Source: CAZVKN01 sp964627035 (GTDB taxonomy: Bacteria; Electryoneota; AABM5-125-24; Hatepunaeales; Hatepunaeaceae). Taken from it: a DNA stretch of 64,000 nt. Positions 46,008-54,929 of this stretch are shown here, in pieces (the stretch's first letter is position 1; each line of letters opens with the position of its first letter). A program made the position numbers and the translations under genes. The DNA is taken from NCBI GenBank assembly GCA_964627035.1, contig CAZVKN010000012.1, positions 1-64,000 on the forward strand, given 5' to 3'. The notes under the pieces were generated by a model, which made no database searches, was not told the DNA's origin, and worked only from the letters and a program-made list of their open reading frames with translations.

Positions 46008-48358
46008 CACTCGCTCACCGCTTTTGCTTTCCAAACTCCATTTGATTCAGTCAGGTTGAAATGCGTTGTTTCTCCGGGTCTGATTCTCGCTGAAGTGAAT
46101 ACTCTTGATTCTAAAGTAGGGTGTAATACCATTGTAATTGTAAGGTAAGGTTTGCGACCGTGTTGAGAAACAGACCATGATCTGTTCGACTGCTTGGTGA
46201 TGATAATTCTGCTGTCACTGTCACCGGCTTCTATGGTTACTGCACCCCATCTGTTCGGGATCATGGGTTCGATTCGCACTTCAGCCGATCTCCTCCACTC
46301 CAAACCGATGATATTGTCCATCATTACTCTGATATATTCGGCTGTAGAAGTGCTGTGAACCGGGTTGCGGACGATATTATTACCGGTCGGCATCGGATCA
46401 CCGTTTTCCACTTCAGGCAGACCGCCAATCAAACCGGATTCCAGCACACGGTGACTTAACCTGTCAACAAGATGCTGAAGGCTGTCGAGCTGCCCGACCG
46501 ACCTGTACATGTCAGCCAGCCTTCCCGCAGTCCAGACCAACAGGTCACCGCGGGACAACACGCCCTGCGGTCTATCAGGAAGATAAAACTCATGAGTTGA
46601 TTGGTAGTGAGGGTCAGATGATGCCAGACTTCGGAAACCTGCATCGCCGATCAGACCCACTTCTGCTGCATTACCAAGCAATTCGCGATTAAGTTTTACA
46701 TTGTCATTTTGGTGCCATCCCAATGCAAGAATGTGCGAAACAGTCTGTGTGCTGTCATCAATCAGTTCCGGTCTGATCTTTTCGTCTATCCGATCTTTTC
46801 TGCTGTAGCCTTCGGAAAACAGCAGAACTCTGTCCAGCCGTTGATCGTATAGTGTTTTATAACGCCTTTTTACCGCCGACAGACTCAACGGTAGTCTGTA
46901 TTGACCTGTCTGCCCGCTGATTGTGGGTGGATATACCGATTCGTCCGGCTGGAACATGCTCGTATTTATTCCATTAAAAAAACCTTGTGGGAATTGTCCG
47001 GCAATTTTGCTGTCACCGACAAACTCGCGAGCTATTGCTGAGAGGAATTGCGATTCTATAGTCGCGCCTTGTCTCACATTTCCGAGATAGTCACTGTCGT
47101 TAATCTCAAAACCCATCTCATAGCGATCTGATGCCGTCTTGAGATATTCACCGAGGCGCTCAGTAAGGGCATTCCGATACAGAGTATCCACGCTGTTGAA
47201 ATAGTTCTGCAGATCCTTTAAGGCAAGCACGGACAGCCCTCCAGTCCCGCTGTATTTTGCATTGCGACCGTCCGGGAAAATTTCCGTTGCGAAATAGCCC
47301 TTGGTTAGTGGATTTTGTCCCTCCTCATTCGCCGGTTTGAGCAGTTCTGTCAATAGCTGATACGCTCTGTCCGGATCGCTCTGAGAGCGAAAGAGTCCTT
47401 TTGCTGAAAGCGCAGTATGCCACCCGGAACCGTACGGTGAGTGAGGAAGCCCGGCATACATAGTATGGTTGTCGTTATATACTGTGAGAAGTTTGGCGAG
47501 TGTCATCCTCGACCAGGCAAACGCATGTTCAACCGCTTTGTATTGACAAGTGAAAGCAAATTTATCAAGCTGTCTGATTGAGTGTTTTCGTCGTTGATCC
47601 CTCCAATCTTCTTGTGAAGTCAGTATTGAATCCGCAAGGACTGCGCCGGTTGACAAGGCAAACTGAAACGACTTTTCCCCTTTGATTTTAATCTCACCGG
47701 GAAAATACAGGTTGGCAAATTCGATGTCACCTGTACTCTGTCCCCGTTCATAAACAGTTTCAATAACTTCATCTATCTCAACGAATTTGCTGTTTTCAGG
47801 GCACGAGACTGAGTAGCTCCTCTCGTTGGTAAATCGAACTTCGAGGCGACTGCTGCTATAGATCCAGTTTGATCGGTAATCCGGTGTATCTGTGAGATAG
47901 TGAAGTCCTGAAACAGACTGCTGGTCGAATATCGGACGGAAAGAAATCGTCTTTTTGGTTGGGTTTGATATAGTAAAAAGCAGTCCGTGAATGTAAGGGG
48001 GCAGTTCAATGCGAACCTTCAAACCTGATTTATATTGGCGCTCTATCCATTCGGGATGTACGATGCAAAACAACGGATCAACATCCATCCGTCTCTGGTC
48101 ACTTGAAAGTTCCCAGTCAGCGACAATCCGGTCGCCAAATCTAAACAGACCGTACTCACCGTGTTTCACCTGCCGTAGCGCATCATCGAAATAGTAGCCG
48201 CCGACGCCGTCGGAGAGAAGTACCTGACGGGAAAATCCTTCGGCATAGACCGTATCTGACAGGCTGTCAATATAGGACTCGTCAATGATTGGAGAGAGCT
48301 TTTCCCCGCATCCAACTGTTAAGAGCGAGACACACACTATTACTAAAGGTATTAACAT
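46007..48358 (-). CDS. Lipoprotein with glycosidase-like (alpha/alpha)6-barrel region
   Basis: A 783-residue secreted lipoprotein (hydrophobic start MLIPLVIVCVSLL, lipobox TVGC). The N-terminal third looks like a beta-sandwich. The central and C-terminal part (WSRMTLAKLLTVYND, GLPHSPYGSGWHTAL, WTAGRLADMYRSVGQ, repeated paired helices) resembles six-hairpin glycosidases of the amylo-alpha-1,6-glucosidase or related families. The exact family was not identified. It is coupled to a ROK kinase, which supports a role in breaking down an alpha-glucan or oligosaccharide. The start is ATG 48358; a GTG lies one codon earlier. Confidence 0.6.
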   Translation of the reverse strand: MLIPLVIVCVSLLTVGCGEKLSPIIDESYIDSLSDTVYAEGFSRQVLLSDGVGGYYFDDALRQVKHGEYGLFRFGDRIVADWELSSDQRRMDVDPLFCIVHPEWIERQYKSGLKVRIELPPYIHGLLFTISNPTKKTISFRPIFDQQSVSGLHYLTDTPDYRSNWIYSSSRLEVRFTNERSYSVSCPENSKFVEIDEVIETVYERGQSTGDIEFANLYFPGEIKIKGEKSFQFALSTGAVLADSILTSQEDWRDQRRKHSIRQLDKFAFTCQYKAVEHAFAWSRMTLAKLLTVYNDNHTMYAGLPHSPYGSGWHTALSAKGLFRSQSDPDRAYQLLTELLKPANEEGQNPLTKGYFATEIFPDGRNAKYSGTGGLSVLALKDLQNYFNSVDTLYRNALTERLGEYLKTASDRYEMGFEINDSDYLGNVRQGATIESQFLSAIAREFVGDSKIAGQFPQGFFNGINTSMFQPDESVYPPTISGQTGQYRLPLSLSAVKRRYKTLYDQRLDRVLLFSEGYSRKDRIDEKIRPELIDDSTQTVSHILALGWHQNDNVKLNRELLGNAAEVGLIGDAGFRSLASSDPHYQSTHEFYLPDRPQGVLSRGDLLVWTAGRLADMYRSVGQLDSLQHLVDRLSHRVLESGLIGGLPEVENGDPMPTGNNIVRNPVHSTSTAEYIRVMMDNIIGLEWRRSAEVRIEPMIPNRWGAVTIEAGDSDSRIIITKQSNRSWSVSQHGRKPYLTITMVLHPTLESRVFTSARIRPGETTHFNLTESNGVWKAKAVSE

Positions 48359-48450
48359 CACAAACCCCTGCTATAATGATCTTGTACCAATTTAATCAAA
48401 AAAACCTCAAAACGAACAGATATGTTTCGGTAATACGGCAGGCTCACTGT

Positions 48451-51339
48451 TTATCGCTTAAAAAAGCTGATAATGCCGGATTCAAGCTCTTCGCTGTCTT
48501 TTGGTTTGATGATTGTTCCCGGCACAGCCTGGCGGAATTTCTGACCGTATCCTTTGGTCACCGTGCGTGAATCGAGCACCAATATAACGCCACGATCCGT
48601 AGTAGAACGGATCAATCTGCCTGTGCCCTGTCTCAATTTAAGAGCAGCCGAAGGGATTTGATATTCATAGAATGGGTTGCCACCTTCTTCTTTTATCTTG
48701 TCAATTCGGGTTGCCACTATCGGGTCGTCCGGAACGGCAAATGGCAATCTTGGGATAACCACGATCTGAAGGGCGTCACCCGGCACATCAATTCCTTCCC
48801 ACAGTGAGCTTGCTCCGAGCAGGATTGCCCCCTTTGAATGTCGCAGTCTTCTGACGAGACGCTCACGTTGACCGGAACCGCCTTGCACTAGTATGTCCAA
48901 ATTTGTTCCGCTAAGTTGCTGTTCCAACAGTCTCCGAACATATCTCATAGAGTTATACGATGTAAACAGAATCAGTGTACCGAGCCCAAGCTTGCGCGAA
49001 AGCGAACCGACTATGTCCGCTACTGCTTTTGTATGCCCGGTCGGATCTTCCGCCGGTGAGGGGATGTATGTCGGGTAACAGACAAGACAGTTAGCACGGT
49101 AGTCAAACGGTGATCCGTAAACTGCGGCTTCAAATGTCTCCGGTGGAAGCAGATCGAGCCCCAATCTGTGAGCAAGGTGAGTGAATCCGGATGAACCGCC
49201 TCCGGTTGTGAGCGTAGCTGATGTCAATATCGCGGCTTCAAACCTGTCCCACAGTCCTGTCTTAAGGATTTCAGACACATCGAGTGGTGCGCTCATAAGA
49301 CGCAGTGGACGTTTGACTTCAGGCGGAATATCAGTCCAATAGACGCGATTCTCATCATTAGCGTCAAGAGAAATTTTTAGTTCTTCAACCAAATTGACCA
49401 ACTCATTCATCGCTGCAGCAAGCTCCTGCACGGGAATAGAGGAGCTAATCTCTTCTTCACCCAATGTTATCAGTTTCTGTAACTGTGACAGTTGGCTACC
49501 CATACCGACCAATCCACTTAGTAACGGTTGCCCGGCTTGAGACAGAAGAAGATGATCTTTACCTCCTTGATTGTACCGGACAGGAGTAGAATATGGATTG
49601 TCAGACCTCCGTTTATCGGCGAACAGCTCCTGCAGTTGAGTAAACAACTGCTCGACCGTCGGTGTCAGGTCAGCCACGTCAGCAGCGATCTTTTCCAGCT
49701 TTTGAGAGAGATCATCACCCGATGCCATCAAAGTTACCCACAGCTCACCGTTGCGCTTGCAGATTCTCCCGATTCTATCGAGCGTAAACCGCACACCGGG
49801 TGCTACGAGGTCGGTTCCAAATTGATCTGTGGCAACCTCCTCCAGATGGTGTGCTTCGTCAAACACAATCTTACCGACATCACCAAGCAGTCCCCCCTCT
49901 CCGCGGGCATCAGCGAGAACCAGACTGTGATTGACTACCACAAGATCGGCATTTTGAGCTGCCCGGCGAATGCGTGGCAGAGGACAGCTCATTCCTTCGC
50001 AAATCCTGCCTGTGCAGTATCCCGCTTCAGATACTATTTGCAAAAAAAAGCTGTCTCTATTCTCGGAACGAATGCAGCTGATCTCACCGATGTCCCCGGT
50101 AGTGGTCGCATTCACCCACCGCACAATCAGCGCAGCTTTTTCCTGCATGATGGGAGACTGTATGCGCGACGGATTATTCGCCCAGGTACGCCATTTGGTT
50201 CTGCACAAATAGTTGCGTCGTCCCTTGAGTAGTGCTGCTTTGAATCCGAATTTGAACAGCTTACCCAGCTTTGGAATTTCATCGTAGAATAGTTGATCCT
50301 GTAGGTTCTTCGTATGTGTTGACAGCACCACACGTTCACCGGAAAGCAGCGCAGGGATCAGGTATCCCAACGATTTACCCACACCTGTCCCAGCTTCGAC
50401 CATCAGGAAGCTATCAGTTTGAAAAGCCTCAGCCACCTTAACCGCCATGTCAGCCTGCTGTGGTCGGATCTCATAATCTGGCATCAACTGCCTGAATCGG
50501 TCAACCTCGTTGAAAAAGCGATATATCTGATGATCCGGTATCGGCTCACTCGGTCGTGTTTCTCCATCAGCTTTGTAGATGTTGTTCCTGTCCAGAATCT
50601 GTCCGGTCAAAGGATCCGGAGCTGATCTGTCGGTTCTAAAGCCATGAGTTAATGCTCTGCGGACAGCCCGAAAGCTGTTTGCGAGGGGCGAAGATGTGCC
50701 CTCGACGAATCGAAACCCTTGAGTAATCTGATCGTACGGAACTGCAGCAGCTTCCGGCATCAGTTTGCTGAACAGTTCTCCGGTTGCAGCAGCATCGTCA
50801 ACCGCGCGATGTACAGGACGAGTTTTAGTTTTATACAGTGCTGACAGGCTTTTCAAACCGTAGCTGTCAATGCACGGGAGTAAGAATCTTGCCAGTGGGC
50901 TCGTATCGTGGACTCGTCCGATCAGTTGTGATGTAGCAAAGATGGAAGTGGGTTTTCCTGTGAAGGATGAGTCAATCTGGAACGGTTCAGCCTCTTTCAG
51001 GAAGCTTAGGTCGAAGGAGACGTGGTGTCCGAGGATCGGCAGATCACTGATGAAATCTTTGAATGCCTGTGAAACTTCTTCAAGCGGCGGGGCATCGGTC
51101 AGATCTGCGTTTTTAATGCCGGTAAGATTGGTTATTTCAGTAGGGAGTGATCTTACCGTAGGCTTAACGAGCTGGCTGAACCGTTCAATTTCGACACCGC
51201 GTTCAAATCTGACTGCTCCCAGCTCGATAATTTCGCAGGTCTCGGGATCCAATCCGGTGGTCTCAAGATCAATGGCTACGAATCGTTCTAATCGTGCCGA
51301 TTTCCAGAATTCAAGGTTATTTTGATCACTCTCCACCAT
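48451..51339 (-). CDS. dinG: DnaQ-type exonuclease fused to DinG-family helicase
   Basis: A 962-residue two-part protein. Residues about 18-180 are a DEDDh 3'-5' exonuclease: FVAIDLETTG, GHHVSFDLSFL, HRAVDDAAATGELF. The rest is an XPD/DinG superfamily 2 helicase: Walker A VEAGTGVGKS, four Cys of a likely iron-sulphur cluster (one in NYLCRTKW, three in YCTGRICEGMSC), FDEAHHLEE, and LWEGIDVPGDALQ and QGTGRLIRS near the end. The layout matches the B. subtilis DinG form, in which nuclease activity is known; the iron-sulphur cysteines resemble E. coli DinG. It probably acts in repair of replication-transcription conflicts. It lies 90 nt upstream of the glycosidase-like gene. Confidence 0.93.
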   Translation of the reverse strand: MVESDQNNLEFWKSARLERFVAIDLETTGLDPETCEIIELGAVRFERGVEIERFSQLVKPTVRSLPTEITNLTGIKNADLTDAPPLEEVSQAFKDFISDLPILGHHVSFDLSFLKEAEPFQIDSSFTGKPTSIFATSQLIGRVHDTSPLARFLLPCIDSYGLKSLSALYKTKTRPVHRAVDDAAATGELFSKLMPEAAAVPYDQITQGFRFVEGTSSPLANSFRAVRRALTHGFRTDRSAPDPLTGQILDRNNIYKADGETRPSEPIPDHQIYRFFNEVDRFRQLMPDYEIRPQQADMAVKVAEAFQTDSFLMVEAGTGVGKSLGYLIPALLSGERVVLSTHTKNLQDQLFYDEIPKLGKLFKFGFKAALLKGRRNYLCRTKWRTWANNPSRIQSPIMQEKAALIVRWVNATTTGDIGEISCIRSENRDSFFLQIVSEAGYCTGRICEGMSCPLPRIRRAAQNADLVVVNHSLVLADARGEGGLLGDVGKIVFDEAHHLEEVATDQFGTDLVAPGVRFTLDRIGRICKRNGELWVTLMASGDDLSQKLEKIAADVADLTPTVEQLFTQLQELFADKRRSDNPYSTPVRYNQGGKDHLLLSQAGQPLLSGLVGMGSQLSQLQKLITLGEEEISSSIPVQELAAAMNELVNLVEELKISLDANDENRVYWTDIPPEVKRPLRLMSAPLDVSEILKTGLWDRFEAAILTSATLTTGGGSSGFTHLAHRLGLDLLPPETFEAAVYGSPFDYRANCLVCYPTYIPSPAEDPTGHTKAVADIVGSLSRKLGLGTLILFTSYNSMRYVRRLLEQQLSGTNLDILVQGGSGQRERLVRRLRHSKGAILLGASSLWEGIDVPGDALQIVVIPRLPFAVPDDPIVATRIDKIKEEGGNPFYEYQIPSAALKLRQGTGRLIRSTTDRGVILVLDSRTVTKGYGQKFRQAVPGTIIKPKDSEELESGIISFFKR

Positions 51340-51426
51340 GGATGTACCAACTAAAATAGATTGATGAAACTACATGAGAGCCTAATCCTGTAGTTAGGGT
51401 TGAGTCCTTTGAATTATTGCTGATCT

Positions 51427-51500
51427 CGTCATTCCCGCGCAGGCGGGAATCCAGAAGAATCAATGCAGGACTGGATTCTGGATCAAGTCCAGAATGACAT
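51427..51500. repeat. GTCATTCCCGC...GAATGAC composite palindrome
   Basis: CATTCCCGC with GCGGGAATC forms one stem, and CTGGATTCTGGA with TCCAGAATGAC completes a larger palindrome. Elements of this sequence are found as dispersed repeats in many bacteria. Half of the element is also present at 3127. Confidence 0.8.
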
Positions 51501-51536
51501 ACAAAGCTTTTATAGAATGTTTCAAAGGTCTCAGAA

Positions 51537-51580
51537 TTGTCCTCAACCGTGACAGTCGGACTTTAGACAAGTCCGACTAC
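51537..51580. repeat. GTAGTC-type double palindrome 4 (degraded)
   Basis: The right hairpin is intact (GTCGGACTT with AAGTCCGAC, ending CTAC). The left one (ATTGTCCTCAACCGTGAC) has lost part of its arm. It ends 12 bases before the gcvPB stop, so it may act at the 3' end of that gene. Confidence 0.7.
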
Positions 51581-51591
51581 AGAGTAATCGT

Positions 51592-53034
51592 CTATTCACC
51601 CGCACTGTAGTTTATATCCAGCTTCCTTGCTGCCAACGCTTCATTGAATCTTGTTACAGGAGTGGTATGAGGTGCTTCATGAAGGATTTCAGGATTTTCC
51701 TGAGCTTCCTTGGCAATTTGCAGCATGGCATCAATGAACCCGTCCATCATATCCTTGGTGACCGTTTCTGTCGGTTCGATCATTAAAGCTTCATGCACGA
51801 TAAGAGGGAAATTAACAGTCGGGGCATGATACCCAAAGTCGAGCAGACGTTTTGCAATGTCAACCGCTTTAACACCGTTTTTACATTGCCAATCAGCGGA
51901 GAACACCACCTCATGCATACACAGGTCGTCAAACGGAAGCTTATATGCATCCTTCAATTTTGTCCGAATGTAATTCCCATTCAGGATTGCGTTCTCGGCG
52001 ACTTCTCTTAACCCCTTCGCCCCAAGTGAACTAATATATGCTGCAGCCCGCACAAGCATTCCGAAGTTACCGTAGTATGCATGCATCTTGCCTATTGACT
52101 GCGATCTGTCCCAATCCCAACTGAATTTACCATCTTTATTATTCTTCTGCCTCGGAACGGGGAGGAACGGTTCCAGTTCAGCAGTTACAGCCACAGGACC
52201 TGATCCCGGTCCACCACCGCCGTGCGGGGTTGAGAAGGTCTTGTGCAAGTTTAGATGAACAATGTCAAATCCCATGTCTCCCGGTCGAGCCAGTCCGGTC
52301 AGGGCGTTCATGTTCGCACCGTCCATGTACAGCAAGCCACCGACATCATGCACCGATTTGGCGATATGACCGATTTGAGTCTCAAACAGACCGAGCGTAC
52401 TTGGATTTGTAATCATGATCGCACCTACATCATCGCTCAGTGTTGCTTTCAATGCTTCAAGATCAATTCTGCCGTGTTCATTGGAAGGAATTGTTTCAGC
52501 TTTGAATCCCGCCATAACAATTGAAGCCGGATTTGTACCGTGAGATGAGTCAGGTGTCAATACGCGCGTCCGGTTCTCACCACGTGACTCAAAATATGCC
52601 CGCGTCATAAACATCGCTGCCAATTCACCGTGTGAACCTGCTGCGGGCTGCAGGGTAACATATGGGAGACCTGTAATCTCACACAGTTGATTTTCCAGCA
52701 TGTCCATCAGCTTAAATGCACCTTGATAGGTTTCTTCCGGTTGATGCGGGTGTAATCCTGCAAATCCGGGCAGGGAAGCTAAATTTTCGTTAACCTTCGG
52801 ATTATACTTCATCGTGCACGATCCGAGAGGATAGAAATCCTTGTCAACATGATGATTCAGGACTGACAGGTTGACATAATGACGCACAACAGTCGGTTCG
52901 GAAACCTGCGGAAGATCAAAATCATCACGCAACAACTCTTTCGGTGGTCCGGGGACATCATCGGGAATATCGGAGACGGGAATATGTCCGTTGACTCCGT
53001 CAGGATTATGATAATCAAAAATCAGCTTCGACAA
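51592..53034 (-). CDS. gcvPB: Glycine dehydrogenase (decarboxylating) subunit 2, P-protein beta
   Basis: The PLP-containing subunit of the split P protein of the glycine cleavage system. The 480-residue protein has YPLGSCTMKYNPK, DSSHGTNPAS, and the PLP lysine in HLNLHKTFSTPHGGGG. The start is TTG at 53034, with AGGGAG seven bases upstream, giving MSKLIFDYHNP. In most genomes gcvPA lies immediately upstream; here it is absent, and gcvT and gcvH are also not in the window. Palindromic repeats flank the gene on both sides, which suggests it moved alone or was split from its operon. Confidence 0.95.
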   Translation of the reverse strand: MSKLIFDYHNPDGVNGHIPVSDIPDDVPGPPKELLRDDFDLPQVSEPTVVRHYVNLSVLNHHVDKDFYPLGSCTMKYNPKVNENLASLPGFAGLHPHQPEETYQGAFKLMDMLENQLCEITGLPYVTLQPAAGSHGELAAMFMTRAYFESRGENRTRVLTPDSSHGTNPASIVMAGFKAETIPSNEHGRIDLEALKATLSDDVGAIMITNPSTLGLFETQIGHIAKSVHDVGGLLYMDGANMNALTGLARPGDMGFDIVHLNLHKTFSTPHGGGGPGSGPVAVTAELEPFLPVPRQKNNKDGKFSWDWDRSQSIGKMHAYYGNFGMLVRAAAYISSLGAKGLREVAENAILNGNYIRTKLKDAYKLPFDDLCMHEVVFSADWQCKNGVKAVDIAKRLLDFGYHAPTVNFPLIVHEALMIEPTETVTKDMMDGFIDAMLQIAKEAQENPEILHEAPHTTPVTRFNEALAARKLDINYSAGE

Positions 53035-53067
53035 GGTGGCTCCCTCAGTGATCTAAAGTTCAGAGTT

Positions 53068-53109
53068 CACGCTTTAGCGTGTGTTTTTTCTTGTGCAGAC
53101 TAAAATCTG
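53068..53109. repeat. CTTTAG/CTAAA-core palindromes, second site
   Basis: CACGCTTTAGCGTG (53068-53081) is a perfect palindrome; CAGACTAAAATCTG (53096-53109) is a near palindrome. Together with the flanking AGTTCAGAGTT the site is an inverted copy of the second unit at 37092. It lies upstream of gcvPB. Confidence 0.75.
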
Positions 53110-53156
53110 AACTCTAAACACATTGTTTCAAATAATGATAACTCAGTTTAATAAAC

Positions 53157-54929
53157 TTATACAGACACAACAAACTGCAGGTGATACAGTCGTGCGTAAA
53201 GTCCGTTTTCCGCTAACAATTCTTCATGCGTTCCGGTTTCCCGAATACGTCCTTTGTGCAGCACGATGATTTTATCAGCGCGCCTGATGGTTGACAGCCT
53301 ATGAGCCACAACCAGCGTTGTTCTTCCTTTCATCAGCCGTTCGAGTGCTTCCTGGATGTGAAACTCGGTCTCAGTGTCAACTGCCGCGGTTGCTTCATCT
53401 AATAGCAGCAGCGGGGGATCAGCAGCAAGTGCCCTCGCAATTGCGAGTAGCTGCTTTTGCCCACCTGACAACATAGCCCCACGTTCACCAACCCGTTCAT
53501 CAATTTTATTCGGTAAACTGTCAACAAATGATGCCGCATTAGCTTGTTCGAGTGCAGATTTCAATATGCCGTCACGACGGTTCTCATCACCGAGTGTCAC
53601 ATTCTCGGCAACCGTCCCGCTAAAAAGGAATACGTCCTGCAGAACCACACCAAACGACTTCCTCAGGTCATCAATCCGCAGGCTGCGGATATCCTTCCCG
53701 TCTAAAAGTATTCGACCTGACGTCACATCCCAAAATCGCATCAGCAGACTGATTAGCGTTGTTTTGCCTGATCCGGTAGCTCCGACGATAGCGACTATCT
53801 GACCCGGTTCAACCTGTAAAGATACATCATGCAGAACCGGTTCGCCAGTTTTATATTCGAATCCGATATGATCAAACGTCACTTCTCCCTTAATATCCTC
53901 TAATCCGTTAGGTTGCTCTGGATCGTTTATCTCTGAAGTGGAATCGAACAGCCAAAATACCCGTTCCGCAGCCATCATCGCTGCCTGCATAATATTATAA
54001 CGTTCGCTTAAATCTCGGATTGGACGGAAAAATCGCTCGGCGTATTGGATGAATGCGACCAATGCACCCCATGTTAGTGCCTCCTGTCCTATCATCAGAC
54101 CACCAACAAGAAGTATCAATGCAGTTGAGATTGATGACAGGATGTGAATTGACGGGAAAAACAGTGCGAAGTACCGGATCGCTTTGATATATGCATCCCG
54201 GTAAACAACATTCTTTGAGTCAAACTTTTCCTTTACCGATTTCTCTCGTCCAAAGAGTTGAACTGTGCGGATCCCGCTAATATGCTCCTGCACAAATCCG
54301 TTCAGCACTGCCAACGCTTCTCGGATGGTGCGAAACTGCACTTGTACTTTACTGCGGAATCTGAAAACAACCGCAAAGATAAGGGGGACTACAATAAATG
54401 TAACTAGTGCCAGCTTCCAGTTCAGCATCAGCATGACAACAACGATCCCAATAAGTGACAGCAGATCTCCGATCACAGACACCACACCGGAAGTGAACAT
54501 CTCGTTCAATGTCTGAATGTCGTTGGTCACTCGCGTCATCATCCAACCGACCGGCTTGGAATCAATGAACTTCAGATCCTGCCGCTGTAGATGGTTGAAC
54601 AGCTTTGTTCTGATGTCAAGCACGACCCTCTGTCCCAACCATTGCGTCAGGTACATGTGGAAGTACCGCATGAAAAAACCGAGTACGACAATCCCGATTA
54701 GCAGCAGAGCGATTTTGCCCAATCCATCAATCACTCCCACAGCAATATGGTTGTCAATTCCGGTCTTTACTACCAGAGGAACCGCCAATTCCAGCCCGGT
54801 ACCGACGATAAGCAGAATAACAGCCAGCACAACACCCCATCTGTACGGCTTGATGTAACGCAGCATCCGCTTCATCAATCGAGCGTCATAAGCATGTCCG
54901 GTGACTTCTCCAAGTTCGGGTTGATTCAC
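53157..54929 (-). CDS. ABC exporter half-transporter, catalytically complete
   Basis: A 590-residue protein with six membrane helices followed by a nucleotide-binding domain: Walker A GATGSGKTT, signature LSGGQKQLLAIARAL, Walker B LLLLDEATAAVD with the catalytic Glu, and the switch His in VVAHRLSTI. The start is GTG at 54929, overlapping the stop of the partner half-transporter by four bases (GTGA). The pair should form a heterodimeric type IV exporter like TmrAB or TM287/288. The substrate is unknown; drugs, lipids or peptides are usual. Confidence 0.93.
   Translation of the reverse strand: MNQPELGEVTGHAYDARLMKRMLRYIKPYRWGVVLAVILLIVGTGLELAVPLVVKTGIDNHIAVGVIDGLGKIALLLIGIVVLGFFMRYFHMYLTQWLGQRVVLDIRTKLFNHLQRQDLKFIDSKPVGWMMTRVTNDIQTLNEMFTSGVVSVIGDLLSLIGIVVVMLMLNWKLALVTFIVVPLIFAVVFRFRSKVQVQFRTIREALAVLNGFVQEHISGIRTVQLFGREKSVKEKFDSKNVVYRDAYIKAIRYFALFFPSIHILSSISTALILLVGGLMIGQEALTWGALVAFIQYAERFFRPIRDLSERYNIMQAAMMAAERVFWLFDSTSEINDPEQPNGLEDIKGEVTFDHIGFEYKTGEPVLHDVSLQVEPGQIVAIVGATGSGKTTLISLLMRFWDVTSGRILLDGKDIRSLRIDDLRKSFGVVLQDVFLFSGTVAENVTLGDENRRDGILKSALEQANAASFVDSLPNKIDERVGERGAMLSGGQKQLLAIARALAADPPLLLLDEATAAVDTETEFHIQEALERLMKGRTTLVVAHRLSTIRRADKIIVLHKGRIRETGTHEELLAENGLYARLYHLQFVVSV

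Noticed and set aside
49528..50232. 234-residue + strand frame inside the dinG-like gene
   Set aside because: Opposite to a well-conserved helicase frame with all motifs in place.
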